Counted from the first letter of the stretch, positions 1-12,341 are shown. The stretch: DNA of 64,000 bases from Simmondsia chinensis (GCA_018398585.1 JAGTTD010000011.1:5145001-5209000), one strand, 5' to 3'. Numbers and translations are program-made. Notes: generated from the letters alone by a model not told the origin.

Positions 1-1130
1 TGTATGATCAATCATACACCGTGTGTGACAGGTTTGAATGGTGTGAAATCAACTTGTTTATGTGTGTTTCAAGTAATTAATGTAATAAAATCAATCATAT
101 ACAGTGTATAATAGGTTTTAATGGTGTGAAATCAACTTGTTTAGGTGTGTTTCAAGTAATTAGTGGTATATGATCAATCATACATAGTGTATGATAGGTT
201 TTAATGGTGTAAATCGATTTATGTTATTGTGAGTTAAGTAAGCAAGTGGTGCATTATTAGTCATATACCGTGTATGATTTGTTTTTATGGTGTAAAAAAC
301 ATGTGTTAGTGTGTTTTAAGTAAAGAGTGGTGTACGATTAGTCGTACACCGTGTATGATAGGTTTTAATGGTGTGAAATCAGCTTGTTTAGGTGTGTTTC
401 ATGTAAATAGTGGTGTATGATCAATCATACACCATGTATGATAGGTTTGAATGGTGTGAAATCAACTTGTTAGACGTGTTTCAAGTAATTAGGGGTTTGT
501 GATCAATCATACACCGTGTATGATATGTTTTAATGGTGTGAAATCAACTTGTTTAGGTGTGTTTCAAGTAATTAGTGGTGTATGATCAATCATACAGCGT
601 GTATGAGTGGTTTTATTGGTGTGTTTGCAACTTGTTTAGTCGTGTTTCAAGTAAGTAGGGGTGTATGATCAATCATACACCGTGTATGATAGGTTTTAAT
701 GGTGTGAAATCAACTTGTTTAGGTGCGTTTCAAGTAATTAGTGGTGTATGATCAATCATAAACCATGTATGGTTGGTTTTAACGGTGTATGATAGCTTTA
801 AAAGGTTTGTGATGAACCTGTTTTGGTGTCTTTCAAGTATAGAATGGGGCATATTAAACCATACACTGTGTATGATAGCTTCAAAAGATGTATGATGAAC
901 TTGTTTTGGTGTCTTTCAAGTACAGAATGGGGTATGGTTTACCATACACCGTGTATGATAGCTTTGAATGGTCTATGATGAACCCGCTTTGGTGTCTTTC
1001 TTGTATAGAATGTCGTATCCTTAATCATACATCATGTATGATAGCTTTGAAAGGTGTGTGATGAACTTATTTATGACTGTAATGCAAATCATACACCATG
1101 TATTCTTTCTTGAAGTGGTGCAATACCACG
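1..1130 (+). repeat. Left tandem array, about 83-bp monomer
   Basis: About 13 head-to-tail monomers of roughly 83 bp run from the window edge towards the transposase. A typical unit has a GTGTATGATAGGTTTTAATG start, a GTGTGAAATCAACTTGTTTA block, a GTGTTTCAAGTAATTAGTGG block, then TGTATGATCAATCATACACC. Each unit therefore carries alternating inverted half-sites (ATCATACAC and its complement GTGTATGAT). Units decay to the right: from about 780 the spacer changes to an 'AGCTTTGAAAGGTGTATGATGAA' type. The array continues left beyond position 1, so its full length is unknown. Spacer words are shared, inverted, with the array at 16753-35450. Confidence 0.93.
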
Positions 1131-1378
1131 CTGTGTTGGTGTGTAATACCACGCTGTAGCTGACATGTAATACCATGCTTTGTTGGTGTGTGTTAAGTCA
1201 TGTAGTTAGTGGTGCATCATTAATCATAGACCGGGGATGATGGGTTTAAATTCTGTAAAATCATTTGCATTGGTGGGTTACAGGTTTTTAGATTTGTAGC
1301 TTTACATATACACGGTCTATGTTAGTGTGTTTCATGTCATTATTGCTTTGACATGATGTTGTTTTCTTGTCCACAGTA
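1131..1378 (+). promoter_or_regulatory. Transposase leader with degenerate monomers and a splice acceptor
   Basis: This interval links the left array to the transposase reading frame. It starts with three closely spaced copies of an AATACCA word (about 1129, 1151 and 1170; two of them GTAATACCA), followed by strongly diverged monomers in which 'gttagtggtgcatcattaat' and 'gatgatgggtttaaat' are still recognisable. It ends in a pyrimidine-rich tract and CCACAG (1371-1376), a good 3' splice site, just before the ATG at 1379. I infer that the array forms the promoter, 5' leader and possibly an intron of the transposase gene. No clear TATA box was assigned. Confidence 0.45.
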
Positions 1379-3679
1379 ATGGGTGATGTTGTTGCATGCG
1401 TTCTGTACAGTGGCCACTTTAAGGAGAGGGCAGAGTACGTTGGTGAAAAATTGGGTTATTTTTTAGTGGATGAGAAAACTAACTTCGCTGGTTTGCAAAG
1501 GACTGTGCCGGAGGTGATTGGTGCTCAGTTGGATGCGGGTACAAAGATGCATTTTCAATTTTTCACCACCGTTCCGGCCGTGCCCTTGTACGATGTCGTT
1601 GATGATAGGTCAGTTATGCTTTGGAAGACACTAGCCAAAGAAGATAGGGCGAAGCATCCTTTGATCGTAACTGTAGAGTCATCCAGTGACAGGAATCCTT
1701 GCTTCGATTGGCAATGGACTCCCATTCAAACAATTCCCGATGGTGACGAGAACAGTGGCCATTCGCACCCTGAGGTTCCCGAGACTTCTGGTGGATGTAT
1801 GGATGTGAGGATGGAAGAAGCAGCCCGCGTAGATGCATCTGAAATCGATTTGAACATGCCTGCTGTGACGGTTGCGGCAACAGCAACAGGTGAAGATTGG
1901 GAAAATTCCAATCAAAGTGCATGGGACAATTTGGACAATATCAATTTATCCCAAGTGCGACCGACTATACCTGATGCATCACCTCCAGAGGGGCACACTT
2001 ACGAGCATCATAATATTTCCCCTGAAGACCCTCTGATTGTGGAACCTGCAGTGGAATGGAATGCGGAACCCATCGGTCAATCGAATGTCCACCCCGACGT
2101 TCAAGCTGCTTGTAATCCTCGTTATGATCATGATGCTGGCTCCGATGATGAGAGGAGCCGGATTGACGGGGTATATGGGCAGGGTAGGATGGTTGATGTA
2201 ATCGAGGTGCATCAAGTATTTAAATCGAAGAAGGATTTGTTGACTAACCTGGGAGTAATTGCCATGAGGGAAAAATTTGAATTCAAGAGCTTCAAGTCTA
2301 ACAAATCCTTAACGCTTATTCATTGTGTGCAAGAGGGTTGCACATGGAGGGTTCGGGCTATGTGTCTAGCAGATGGTGGGTATTGGATGGTTACAAAAGT
2401 TGAAAATAATCATACCCACCCTACCGATCTCACCACTGTTAGACAAAGGCAGGCAACCAGTTGGGTAGTCGGGGAGTGCGTCCGCAAGAAACTTGTCAAC
2501 CCCGGAAGAGTGTTCAAGCCACGGGATGTCTTAGATGACATCCGCAGTTGCTACGGTGTCGATATCAGCTACAGCGTTGCATGGAGGGCGAGAGAGTTTG
2601 CAGACGACAGTGTTAGATTGGGTACTGCCGAAGAGTCATATGCATTTTTGCTTGCTTATCTGCAAGTCCTCCAACAGACTAACCCCGATACCGCGTTTTA
2701 TTTACGGACAGATAACGAGAGCAGGTTTCAGTACCTCTTTATTGCATTTGATGCTTCACTGAAAGGGTACCGGTTTTGCCGACCTGTTGTGAGCATTAAC
2801 GCAACACATCTGAAGGGAAAATACCGGGGTGTTCTGTTCATGGATGTTTGCCATGATGCCAACCAGCAAATTTTTCAGATTGCTGTTGGTATCGGTGATT
2901 CAGAGAATGATGCATCGTGACATTTGTTCCTCAATAGATTGAAGGAAGTCATTGGGGAGCCTATTGGCCATGTCATTGTATCTGATAGACACCGAAGCAT
3001 CCAACACACGGTGGAAGAAGTTTTCCCCAACACATTTCACGGGCTGTGCATGTACCACTTGCTGAACAACTTGAAGGCCAAATTCAAGAGCAAATCGAAG
3101 CAGTTGGATTAGTACTACTACAAAGTAGCTAAAGCATACAACATTCAAGAGTTCCATTGTTTGTTTTTCAGTTTATGTTGTGCCGTGCAGATTTTGTGAG
3201 CTGATGATCATACTTTCGACGTCATCGATGGGGAGAAGAATTTCTGCCTAGATATGTCACAGAGGACATGCACCTGCCGCAGGTTTCAGCTTGAGCAGCT
3301 TCCTTATGAGCATGCGTTAGCCATCGTATGACACAATCCTTATGGTCTGTACGACTTATGCTCGCCGTACTACAGTAGAGAAAAATAGTTCGAGTCGTAC
3401 AGAGGTGTCGTCTACGCGATGCCGCACATAAGTGACTGGCGTATCCTGCATGATGTGTTTGACATGAATCTTCTTCTATCTGACGTGCGAACCTCTTTTG
3501 GGAGGAGGCGGAAGAGGAGGATTCCGTCTGTCGGCGAGGAGTGTGTTCATCAAAGGTGCAGTCGGTGCAAGGAACACGGGCATAACCCATCCACGTGTAA
3601 GAATCCAATTGCTCTGCGTCCTAGTGCCGAAGGCACTTCATCAAACTCTCACGGTCCTTCTTCTCAAGTCCCTCCCTGA
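1379..3679 (+). pseudogene. MuDR-type MULE transposase, inactivated by stop codons
   Basis: Mutator-like (MuDR) transposase of about 766 codons, readable in one frame throughout. In order: an N-terminal domain (VACVLYSGHF), an acidic linker, the MuDR zinc DNA-binding domain at about 2200-2430 (C-x4-C ending HTH), the DDE domain at about 2740-3100 (ATHLKGKYRGVLF, VIVSDRHRSI, CMYHLLNNL), a SWIM finger at 3268-3318 and a CCHC knuckle (CSRCKEHGHNPSTC) at 3557-3600. There is no frameshift, but stops lie at 2918 (TGA), 3110 (TAG), 3197 (TGA), 3329 (TGA) and 3386 (TAG); those at 2918 and 3329 fit Trp to stop. The first catalytic Asp is Asn (AAC at 2798) and the SWIM third Cys is Tyr. ATG 1379 was chosen as start because it follows a splice acceptor and is the first Met. 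Monomers of the same satellite flank it on both sides. Confidence 0.93.
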
Positions 3680-3954
3680 CTGGTGTGACGTGTTGATGTA
3701 TTTTCATTATTTACATTCTTTATTTATTTTATTTTTTACAATGTAATTATTAATGACAGTTTTGCAGTATCCATACCGCATTGACTGGTGTGACAGTGTT
3801 GATGTATTTTCAAATTATGTAATAAAATTTGTGAATGAAGTGTTTTGAAGTTGGTCCCAAATGTGTGTTATAAGTGTTTTGATATGATGGGTTAGTGTAT
3901 TGGGTTGTGTGTCGACACATAGAACCCTGTGTCGAACCCTTGCTGAGTAGGATA
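3680..3954 (+). other. 3' flank of the transposase with a short direct repeat
   Basis: AT-rich 3' flank. A segment of about 28 bp beginning GACTGGTGTGAC and ending GATGTATTTTCA occurs twice, at about 3678 and 3783. AATAAA at 3821-3826 is a plausible poly(A) signal. A GTGTCGACAC palindrome lies at about 3909, close to where clear monomers begin. No coding potential is seen. Confidence 0.5.
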
Positions 3955-4957
3955 TACTGTGTTTGAAACGAATAGCTGTGTAAGATGAGTCATACACTGT
4001 GTATGATAAGTTATAAATGTGTCAAATGAACTTATATAGGTGTGTTTCAAGAAATTAGTGCTGTATGACTTATCATACACGGTGTATGATGAGTTGTATG
4101 GGTGTAAAATCAAGTTTTGCATGTTTGTTTCTAGTTTTGCTAGTATAATGGTGAAAAATCAGCTTTTATAAGTGTTTTTCAAGTAATTATTGGTGTATGA
4201 TGGGTTATATTGGTGTAAAATCAAGTTATATTGGTGTGTTTGAAACGAATAGCTGTGTAAGATGAGACATACACTGTGTATGATAAGTTACAAATGTGTC
4301 AAATGAACTTATATAGGTGCTTTTCAAGAAATTAGTGCTGTATGACTTATCATACACGGTGTATGATGAGTTGTAATGGTGTAAAATCAAGTTTGCATGT
4401 TTGTTTCCAGTTTTGCTTGTATAATGGTGAAAAATCAGCTTTTATAAGTGTTTTTCAAGTAATTATTGGTGTAGGATGGGTTATATTGGTGTAAAATCAA
4501 GTTATATTGGTGTGTTTGAAACAAATAGCTGTGTAAGATGAGTCATACACTGTGTATGATAAGTTACAAATGTGTCAAATGAACTTATGTAGGTGTGTTT
4601 CAAGAAATTAGTATTGTATGACTTATCATACACGGTGTATGATGAGTTGTATGGGTGTAAAATCAAGTTTTGCATGTTTGTTTCTAGTTTTGCTTGTATA
4701 ATGGTGAAAAATCAGCTTTTATAAGTGTTTTTCAAGTAATTATTGGTGTAAAATCAAGTTATATTGGTGTGTTTGAAACGAATAGCTGTGTAAGATGAGT
4801 CATACACTGTGTATGATAAGTTACAAATGTGTCAAATGAACATATATAGGTGTGTTTCAAGAAATTAGTGCTGTATGACTTATCATACACGGTGTATGAT
4901 GAGTTGCATGGGTGTAAAATCAAGTTTTGCACGTTTGTTTCTAGTTTTGCTTGTATA

Positions 4958-5194
4958 AGGAACATACCCAGTGCCTCAAGGGCTCCCGCCAACGCAGGGT
5001 CTTGGGGGGGGGGGAATGTACATAGCCTTCCCTCTTCAGGGAGTTATCCTGAAGAGAGGCTGTTTTCCAGTGCCTCCAACCTGTGGGTGAGAACTTCCCA
5101 GGAGGTCACCCATCTTGGCACTACTCTCGCCCAAGCACGCTTAACTTTGGAGTTCTAATGGGATCCGGTGACGGCATGTTGGCGCCCCCTTTGG
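4958..5194 (-). mobile_element. 5S-headed SINE, array copy 1
   Basis: Leftmost copy, outside the 5.2-kb duplication. Read on the minus strand it runs 5S rRNA-like head, body, short poly-C, tail. Its G run on the plus strand is the shortest of the set (11). Flanks TTTCTAGTTTTGCTTGTATA (left) and the same with one change (right, 5195-5214) are the target-site duplication. Confidence 0.88.
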
Positions 5195-6045
5195 TTTCTA
5201 GTTTTTCTTGTATAATGGTGAAAAATCAGCTTTTATAAGTGGTTTTCAAGTAATTATTGGTGCGTGATGGGTTTTATTGGTGTAAAATCAAGTTATATTG
5301 GTGTGTTTGAAACAAATAGCTGTGTAAGATGAGTCATATACTGTGTATAATAAGTTAAAAATGTGTCAAATGAACTGACATAGGTGTGTTTCAAGAAATT
5401 AGTGCTGTATGACTTATCATACACGGTGTATGATGAGTTGTATGGGTATAAAATCAAGTTTTGCATGTTTGTTTCTAGTTTTGCTTGTATAATGGTGAAA
5501 AATCAGCTTGTATAAGTGTTTTTCAAGTAATTATTGGTGTATGATGGGTTATATTGGTGTAAAATCAAGTTATATTGGTGTGTTTTAAACGAATAGCTGT
5601 GTAAGATGAGACATACACTGTGTATGATAAGTTACAAATGTGTCAAATGAACTTATATAGGTGTGTTTCAAGAAATTAGTGCTGTATGACTTATCATACA
5701 CGGTGTATGATGAGTTTAATGGGGGTAAAATCAAGTTTTACATGTTTATTTCTAGTTTTTCTTGTATAATGGTGAAAAATCAGCTTTTATAAGTGGTTTT
5801 CAAGTAATTATTGGTGTATGATGGGTTATATTGGTGTAAAATCAAGTTATATTGGTGTGTTTGAAACGAATGGCTGTGTAAGATGAGTCATACACTGTGT
5901 ATGATAAGTTACAAATGTTAAAAATGAACTTATATAGGTGTGTTTCAAGAAATTAGTGCTATATGACTTATCATACACGGTGTATGATGAGTTGTATGGG
6001 TGTAAAATCAAGTTTTGCATGTTTGTTTCTTGTTTTGCTTGTATA

Positions 6046-6291
6046 AGGAACATACCCAATGCCTCAAGGGCTCCCGCCAACGCAGGGTTGGGGGGGGGGG
6101 GGGGGGGTGGGGATGTGCACAGCCTTCCCCCTTCAGGGTGTTAACATGAAGAGAGGTTGTTTTCCAGCGCCCCCAACCTGAGGGTGAGGACTTCCCAAAA
6201 GGTCACCCATCCTGGTACTACTCTCACCCAAGCACGCTTAACATCGGAGTTCTAATGGGATCCGGTGACGGCATCTTGGTGCCCTCTTTGG
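6046..6291 (-). mobile_element. 5S-headed SINE, array copy 2
   Basis: Partner of copy 7. It has an 18-G run broken by one T before GGGG, and changes in the 5S C-box region (AAAAGG on the plus strand where copy 1 has AGGAGG). The left flank reads TTTCTTGTTTTGCTTGTATA, a variant of the shared target duplication. Confidence 0.85.
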
Positions 6292-7143
6292 TTTCTAGTT
6301 TTGCTTGTATAATGGTGAAAAATCAGCTTTTATAAGTGTTTTTCAAGTAATTATTGGTGTATAATGGGTTATATTGGTGTAAAATCAAGTTATACGGGTG
6401 TGTAACAAGAGTCATACGCTGTGTAAGATGAGTCATACACTGTGAATGATAAGTTACAAATGTGTCAAATGAACTTATATAGGTGTGTTTCAAGAAACTA
6501 GTGCTGTATGACTTATCATACACGGTGTATGATGAGTTGTATGGGTGTAAAATCAAGTTTTGCATGTTTGTTTCTAGTTTTGCTTGTATAATGGTGAAAA
6601 ATCAGCTTTTATAAGTGTTTTTCAAGTAATTATTGGTGTATGATGGGTTATATTGGTGTAAAATCAAGTTATATTGGTGTGTTTGAAACGAATAGCTGTG
6701 TAAGATGAGACATACACTGTGTATGATAAGTTACAAATGTGTCAAATGAACTTATATAGGTGTGTTTCAAGAAATTAGTGATGTATGACTTATCATACAC
6801 GGTGTATGATGAGTTGTAATGGTGTAAAATCAAGTTTGCACATTTGTTTCCAGTTTTGCTTGTATAATGGTGAAAAATCAGCTTTTATAAGTGTTTTTCA
6901 AGTAATTATTGGCGTAGGATGGGTTATATTGGTGTAAAATCAAGTTATATTGGTGTGTTTGAAACGAATAGCTGTGTAAGATGAGTCATACACTGTGTAT
7001 GATAAGTTACAAATGTGTCAAATGAACATATATAGGTGTGTTTCAAGAAATTAGTGCTGTATGACTTATCATACACGGTGTATGATGAGTTGCATGGGTG
7101 TAAAATCAAGTTTTGCATGTTTGTTTCTAGTTTTGCTTGTATA

Positions 7144-7389
7144 AGGAACATACCCAGTGCCTCAAGGGCTCCCGCCAACGCAGGGTCGGGGGGGGGGGGG
7201 GGGGGGCGCGGATGTACGTAGCCTTCCCTCTTCGGGGTGTTAACCTGAAGAGAGGCTGTTTTCTAGTGCCCCCGACCTGAGGGTGAGAACTTCCCAGGAG
7301 GTCACCCATCCTGGCACTACTCTCGCCCAAGCACGCTTAACTTTGGAGTTCTAATGGGATCCGGTGACGGCATGTTGGCGCCCTCTTTG
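7144..7389 (-). mobile_element. 5S-headed SINE, array copy 3 (reference copy)
   Basis: Minus-strand reading. The head (about 7384 down to 7283) starts GGCGCCAACATGCCGTC and joins CACCGGATCCCATTAGAACT, matching a plant 5S rRNA gene from its 5' end with a gap of about 8 nt. It keeps the pol III internal control region: A box AAGTTAAGCGTGC (7343-7331), GAGAGTAG, and C box GATGGGTGACCTCCTGGGAA (near 7290-7311). A body (GGCACTGGAAAACAGCCTCTC) follows, then a poly-C tract (G run 7188-7206 on the plus strand, 19 nt), then GACCCTGCGTTGGCGGGAGC and GCACTGGGTATGTTCCTT, the conserved angiosperm SINE 3' region. It is non-coding and would need LINE machinery to move. Partner of copy 8. Confidence 0.9.
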
Positions 7390-7964
7390 TTTTGTAGTTT
7401 TTATTGTATAATGGTGAGAAATCAGCTTTTATAAGTGGTTTTCAAGTAATTATTTGTGCGTGAAGGGTTATATTGGTGTAAAATCAAGTTATATTGGTGT
7501 GTTTGAAACAAATAGCTGTGTAAGATGAGTCATACACTGTGTATAATAAGTTACAAATGTGCCAAATGAACTGACATAGGTGTGTTTCAAGAAATTAGTG
7601 TTGTATGACTTATCATACACGGTGTATGATGAGTTGTATGGGTATAAAATCACGTTTTGCATGTTTGTTTCTAGTTTTGCTTGTATAATGGTGAAAAATA
7701 AGCTTTTATAAGTGTTTTTCAAGTAATTATTGGTGGATGATGGGTTATATTGGTGTAAAATCAAGTTATATTGGTGTGTTTTAAACGAATAGCTGTGTAA
7801 GATGAGACATACACTATGTATGATAAGTTACAAATGTGTCAAATGAACTTATATAGGTGTGTTTCAAGAAATTAGTGCTATATGACTTATCATACACGGT
7901 GTATGATGAGTTGTATGGGTGTAAAATCAAGTTTTGCATGTTTGTTTCTTGTTTTGCTTGTATA

Positions 7965-8207
7965 AGGAACATACCCAGTGCCTCAAGGGCTCCCGCCAAC
8001 TCAGGGTCGGGGGGGGGGGGGGGGGGGGAATGTACGTAGCCTTCCCTCTTCAGGGGGTTAACCTGAAGAGAGGCTGTTTTCCAGTGCCCCCAACCTGAGG
8101 GTGAGAACTTCCCAGGAGGTCACCCATCCTGACACTACTCTCGCCCAAGCATGCTTAACTTCGGAGTTCTAATGGGATCCGGTGACGGCATGTTGGCGCC
8201 CTCTTTG
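7965..8207 (-). mobile_element. 5S-headed SINE, array copy 4
   Basis: Partner of copy 9. It has a 20-G run and a 5S head with CATGCTTAAC instead of CACGCTTAAC on the plus strand, a point change in the A-box region. The body is otherwise as in copy 3. Confidence 0.86.
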
Positions 8208-8782
8208 TTTTTTAGTTTTTCTTGTATAATGGTGAAAAATAAGCTTTTATAAGTGGTTTTCAAGTAATTATTGGTGCGTGATGGGTTATATTGGTGTAAA
8301 ATCAAGTTATATTGGTGTGTTTGAAACAAATAGCTGTGTAAGATGAGTCATACACTGTGTATAATAAGTTACAAATGTGCCAAATGAACTGACATAGGTG
8401 TGTTTCAAGAAATTAGTGCTGTATGACTTATCATACACGGTGTATGATGAGTTGTATGGGTATAAAATCACGTTTTGCATGTTTGTTTCTAGTTTTGCTT
8501 GTATAATGGTGAAAAATAAGCTTTTATAAGTGTTTTTCAAGTAATTATTGGTGGATGATGGGTTACATTGGTGTAAAATCAAGTTATATTGGTGTGTTTT
8601 AAACGAATAGCTGTGTAAGATGAGACATACCCTGTGTATGATAAGTTACAAATGTGTCAAATGAACTTATATAGGTGTGTTTCAAGAAATTAGTGCTATA
8701 TGACTTATCATACACGGTGTATGATGAGTTGTATGAGTGTAAAATCAAGTTTTGCATGTTTGTTTCTTGTTTTGCTTGTATA

Positions 8783-8824
8783 AGGAACATACCCAGTGCC
8801 TCAAGGCCTCCCGCCAACTCAGGG

Positions 8825-8857
<33 letters not shown>

Positions 8858-9034
8858 TGTACACAGCCTTCCCCCTTCAGGGTGTTAACCTGAAGAGAGG
8901 TTGTTTTCCAGTGCCCCCAACCTGAGGGTGAGGACTTTCCAGAAGGTCACCCATCCTGGTACTACTCTCGCCCAAGCACGCTTAACTTCGGAGTTCTAAT
9001 GGGATCCGGTGACGGCATGTTGGTGCCCTCTTTG
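8783..9034 (-). mobile_element. 5S-headed SINE, array copy 5
   Basis: Partner of copy 10. It has a 30-G run (8827-8856). The tail differs by one base (GGCCTCCCGCC on the plus strand), and the 5S head keeps GGTACTACTCTCGCC, closer to canonical plant 5S than copies 1, 3 and 6. Confidence 0.86.
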
Positions 9035-10144
9035 GTTTCTAGTTTTGCTTGTCTAATGGTGAAAAATCAGCTTTTATAAGTGTTTTTCAAGTAATTATTG
9101 GTGTATAATGGGTTATATTGGTGTAAAATCAAGTTATACTGGTGTGTAACATGAGTCATACGCTGTGTAAGATGAGTCATACACTGTGAATGATAAGTTA
9201 CAAATGTGTCAAATGAACTTATATGGGTGTGTTTCAAGAAACTAGTGCTGTATGACTTATCATACACGGTGTATGATGAGTTGTATGGGTGTAAAATCAA
9301 GTTTTGCATGTTTGTTTCTAGTTTTGCTTGTATAATGGTGAAAAATCAGCTTTTATAAGTGTTTTTCAAGTAATTATTGGTGTATGATGGGTTATATTGG
9401 TGTAAAATCATGTTATATTGGTGTGTTTGAAACGAATAGCTGTGTAAGATGGGACATACACTGTGTATGATAAGTTACAAATGTGTCAAATGAACTTATA
9501 TAGGTGTGTTTCAAGAAATTAGTGTTGTATGACTTATCATACACGGTGTATGATGAGTTGTAATGGTGTAAAATCAAGTTTGCACATTTGTTTCCAGTTT
9601 TGCTTGTATAATGGTGAAAAATCAGCTTTTATAAGTGTTTTTCAAGTAATTATTGGTGCAGGATGGGTTATATTGGTGTAAAATCAAGTTATATTGGTGT
9701 GTTTGAAACGAATAGCTGTGTAAAATGAGTCACACACTGTGTATGATAAGTTACAAATGTGTCAAATGAACTTATATAGGTGTGTTTCAAGAAATTAGTG
9801 CTGTATGACTTATCATACACGGTGTATGATGAGTTGTATGGGTGTAAAATCAAGTTTTGCATGTTTGTTTCTAGTTTTGCTTGTATAATGGTGAAAAATC
9901 AGCTTTTATAAGTGTTTTTCAAGTAATTATTGGTGTAAAATCAAGTTATATTGGTGTGTTTGAAACGAATAGCTGTGTAAGATGAGTCATACACTGTGTA
10001 TGATAAGTTACAAATGTGTCAAATGAACATATATAGGTGTGTTTCAAGAAATTAGTGCTGCATGACTTATCATACACGGTGTATGATGAGTTGCATGGGT
10101 GTAAAATCAAGTTTTGCATGTTTGTTTCTAGTTTTGCTTGTATA

Positions 10145-10391
10145 AGGAACATACCCAGTGCCTCAAGGGCTCCCGCCAACGCAGGGTCCGGGGGGGGGGG
10201 GGGGGGGGGGGGGGATGTACGTAGCCTTCCCTCTTCTGGGGGTCAACCTGAGGAGAGGCTGTTTTCCAGTGCCCCCAATCTGAGGGTGAGAACTTCCCAG
10301 GAGGTCGCCCATCCTGGCACTACTCTCGCCCAAGCACGCTTAACTTTGGAGTTCTAATGGGATCCGGTGACGGCATGTTGGCGCCCTCTTT
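10145..10391 (-). mobile_element. 5S-headed SINE, array copy 6
   Basis: Partner of copy 11. It has a 25-G run (10190-10214) preceded by TCC. One substitution relative to its partner is visible at about 10269 (AATCTGAGG against AACCTGAGG). Confidence 0.86.
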
Positions 10392-11244
10392 GTTTTTTAG
10401 TTTTTCTTGTATAATGGTGAAAAATAAGCTTTTATAAGTGGTTTTCAAGTAATTATTGGTGCGTGATGGGTTATATTGGTGTAAAATCAAGTTATATTGG
10501 TGTGTTTGAAACAAATAGCTGTGTAAGATGAGTCATACACTGTGTATAATAAGTTACAAATGTGTCAAATGAACTGACATAGGTGTGTTTCAAGAAATTA
10601 GTGCTGTCTGACTTATTATACACGGTGTATGATGAGTTGTATGGGTATAAAATCATGTTTTGCATGTTTGTTTCTAGTTTTGCTTGTATAATGGTGAAAA
10701 ATCAGCTTTTATAAGTGTTTTTCAAGTAATTATTGGTGTATGATGGGTTATATTGGTGTAAAATCAAGTTATATTGGTGTGTTTTAAACGAATAGCTGTG
10801 TAAGATGAGACATACACTGTGTATGATAAGTTACAAATGTGTCAAATGAACTTATATAGGTGTGTTTCAAGAAATTAGTGCTGTATGACTTATCATACAC
10901 GGTGTATGATGAGTTTAATGGGGGTAAAATCAAGTTTTACATGTTTATTTCTAGTTTTTCTTGTATAATGGTGAAAAATCAGCTTTTATAAGTGGTTTTC
11001 AAGTAATTATTGGTGTATGATGGGTTATATTGGTGTAAAATCAAGTTATATTGGTGTGTTTGAAACGAATGGCTGTGTAAGATGAGTCATACACTGTGTA
11101 TGATAAGTTACAAATGTTAAAAATGAACTTATATAGGTGTGTTTCAAGAAATTAGTGCTATATGACTTATCATACACGGTGTATGATGAGTTGTATGGGT
11201 GTAAAATCAAGTTTTGCATGTTTGTTTCTTGTTTTGCTTGTATA

Positions 11245-11488
11245 AGGAACATACCCAATGCCTCAAGGGCTCCCGCCAACGCAGGGTTGGGGGGGGGGGG
11301 GGGGGTGGGGATGTGCACAGCCTTCCCCCTTCAGGGTGTTAACATGAAGAGAGGTTGTTTTCCAGCGCCCCCAACCTGAGGGTGAGGACTTCCCAAAAGG
11401 TCACCCATCCTGGTACTACTCTCACCCAAGCACGCTTAACATCGGAGTTCTAATGGGATCCGGTGACGGCATCTTGGTGCCCTCTTTG
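11245..11488 (-). mobile_element. 5S-headed SINE, array copy 7
   Basis: Duplicate of copy 2. It has a 17-G run (11289-11305), one G shorter than its partner, and shares the T-interrupted G tract and the AAAAGG change. Confidence 0.86.
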
Positions 11489-12341
11489 GTTTCTAGTTTT
11501 GCTTGTATAATGGTGAAAAATCAGCTTTTATAAGTGTTTTTCAAGTAATTATTGGTGTATAATGGGTTATATTGGTGTAAAATCAAGTTATACGGGTGTG
11601 TAACAAGAGTCATACGCTGTGTAAGATGAGTCATACACTGTGAATGATAAGTTACAAATGTGTCAAATGAACTTATATAGGTGTGTTTCAAGAAACTAGT
11701 GCTGTATGACTTATCATACACGGTGTATGATGAGTTGTATGGGTGTAAAATCAAGTTTTGCATGTTTGTTTCTAGTTTTGCTTGTATAATGGTGAAAAAT
11801 CAGCTTTTATAAGTGTTTTTCAAGTAATTATTGGTGTATGATGGGTTATATTGGTGTAAAATCAAGTTATATTGGTGTGTTTGAAACGAATAGCTGTGTA
11901 AGATGAGACATACACTGTGTATGATAAGTTACAAATGTGTCAAATGAACTTATATAGGTGTGTTTCAAGAAATTAGTGATGTATGACTTATCATACACGG
12001 TGTATGATGAGTTGTAATGGTGTAAAATCAAGTTTGCACATTTGTTTCCAGTTTTGCTTGTATAATGGTGAAAAATCAGCTTTTATAAGTGTTTTTCAAG
12101 TAATTATTGGCGTAGGATGGGTTATATTGGTGTAAAATCAAGTTATATTGGTGTGTTTGAAACGAATAGCTGTGTAAGATGAGTCATACACTGTGTATGA
12201 TAAGTTACAAATGTGTCAAATGAACATATATAGGTGTGTTTCAAGAAATTAGTGCTGTATGACTTATCATACACGGTGTATGATGAGTTGCATGGGTGTA
12301 AAATCAAGTTTTGCATGTTTGTTTCTAGTTTTGCTTGTATA

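Larger units (their letters stand above)
5510..10707 (+). repeat. 5.2-kb array segment, copy 1 of a tandem duplication
   Basis: This block is repeated directly behind itself at 10708-15905 with a constant offset of 5198 bp, shrinking to 5197 and growing to 5204 only where poly-G tracts differ. It contains SINE copies 2 to 6. The left breakpoint is set by the first mismatch (G at about 5510, where the partner position has T). Outside poly-G lengths I saw very few differences, for example T at about 10269 against C in the partner. Confidence 0.85.

Noticed and set aside
4958..5194. Cassandra-type TRIM, which also contains 5S sequence
   Set aside because: No LTR pair, PBS or PPT; the flanking 20-bp duplication and 3' end are those of a SINE.
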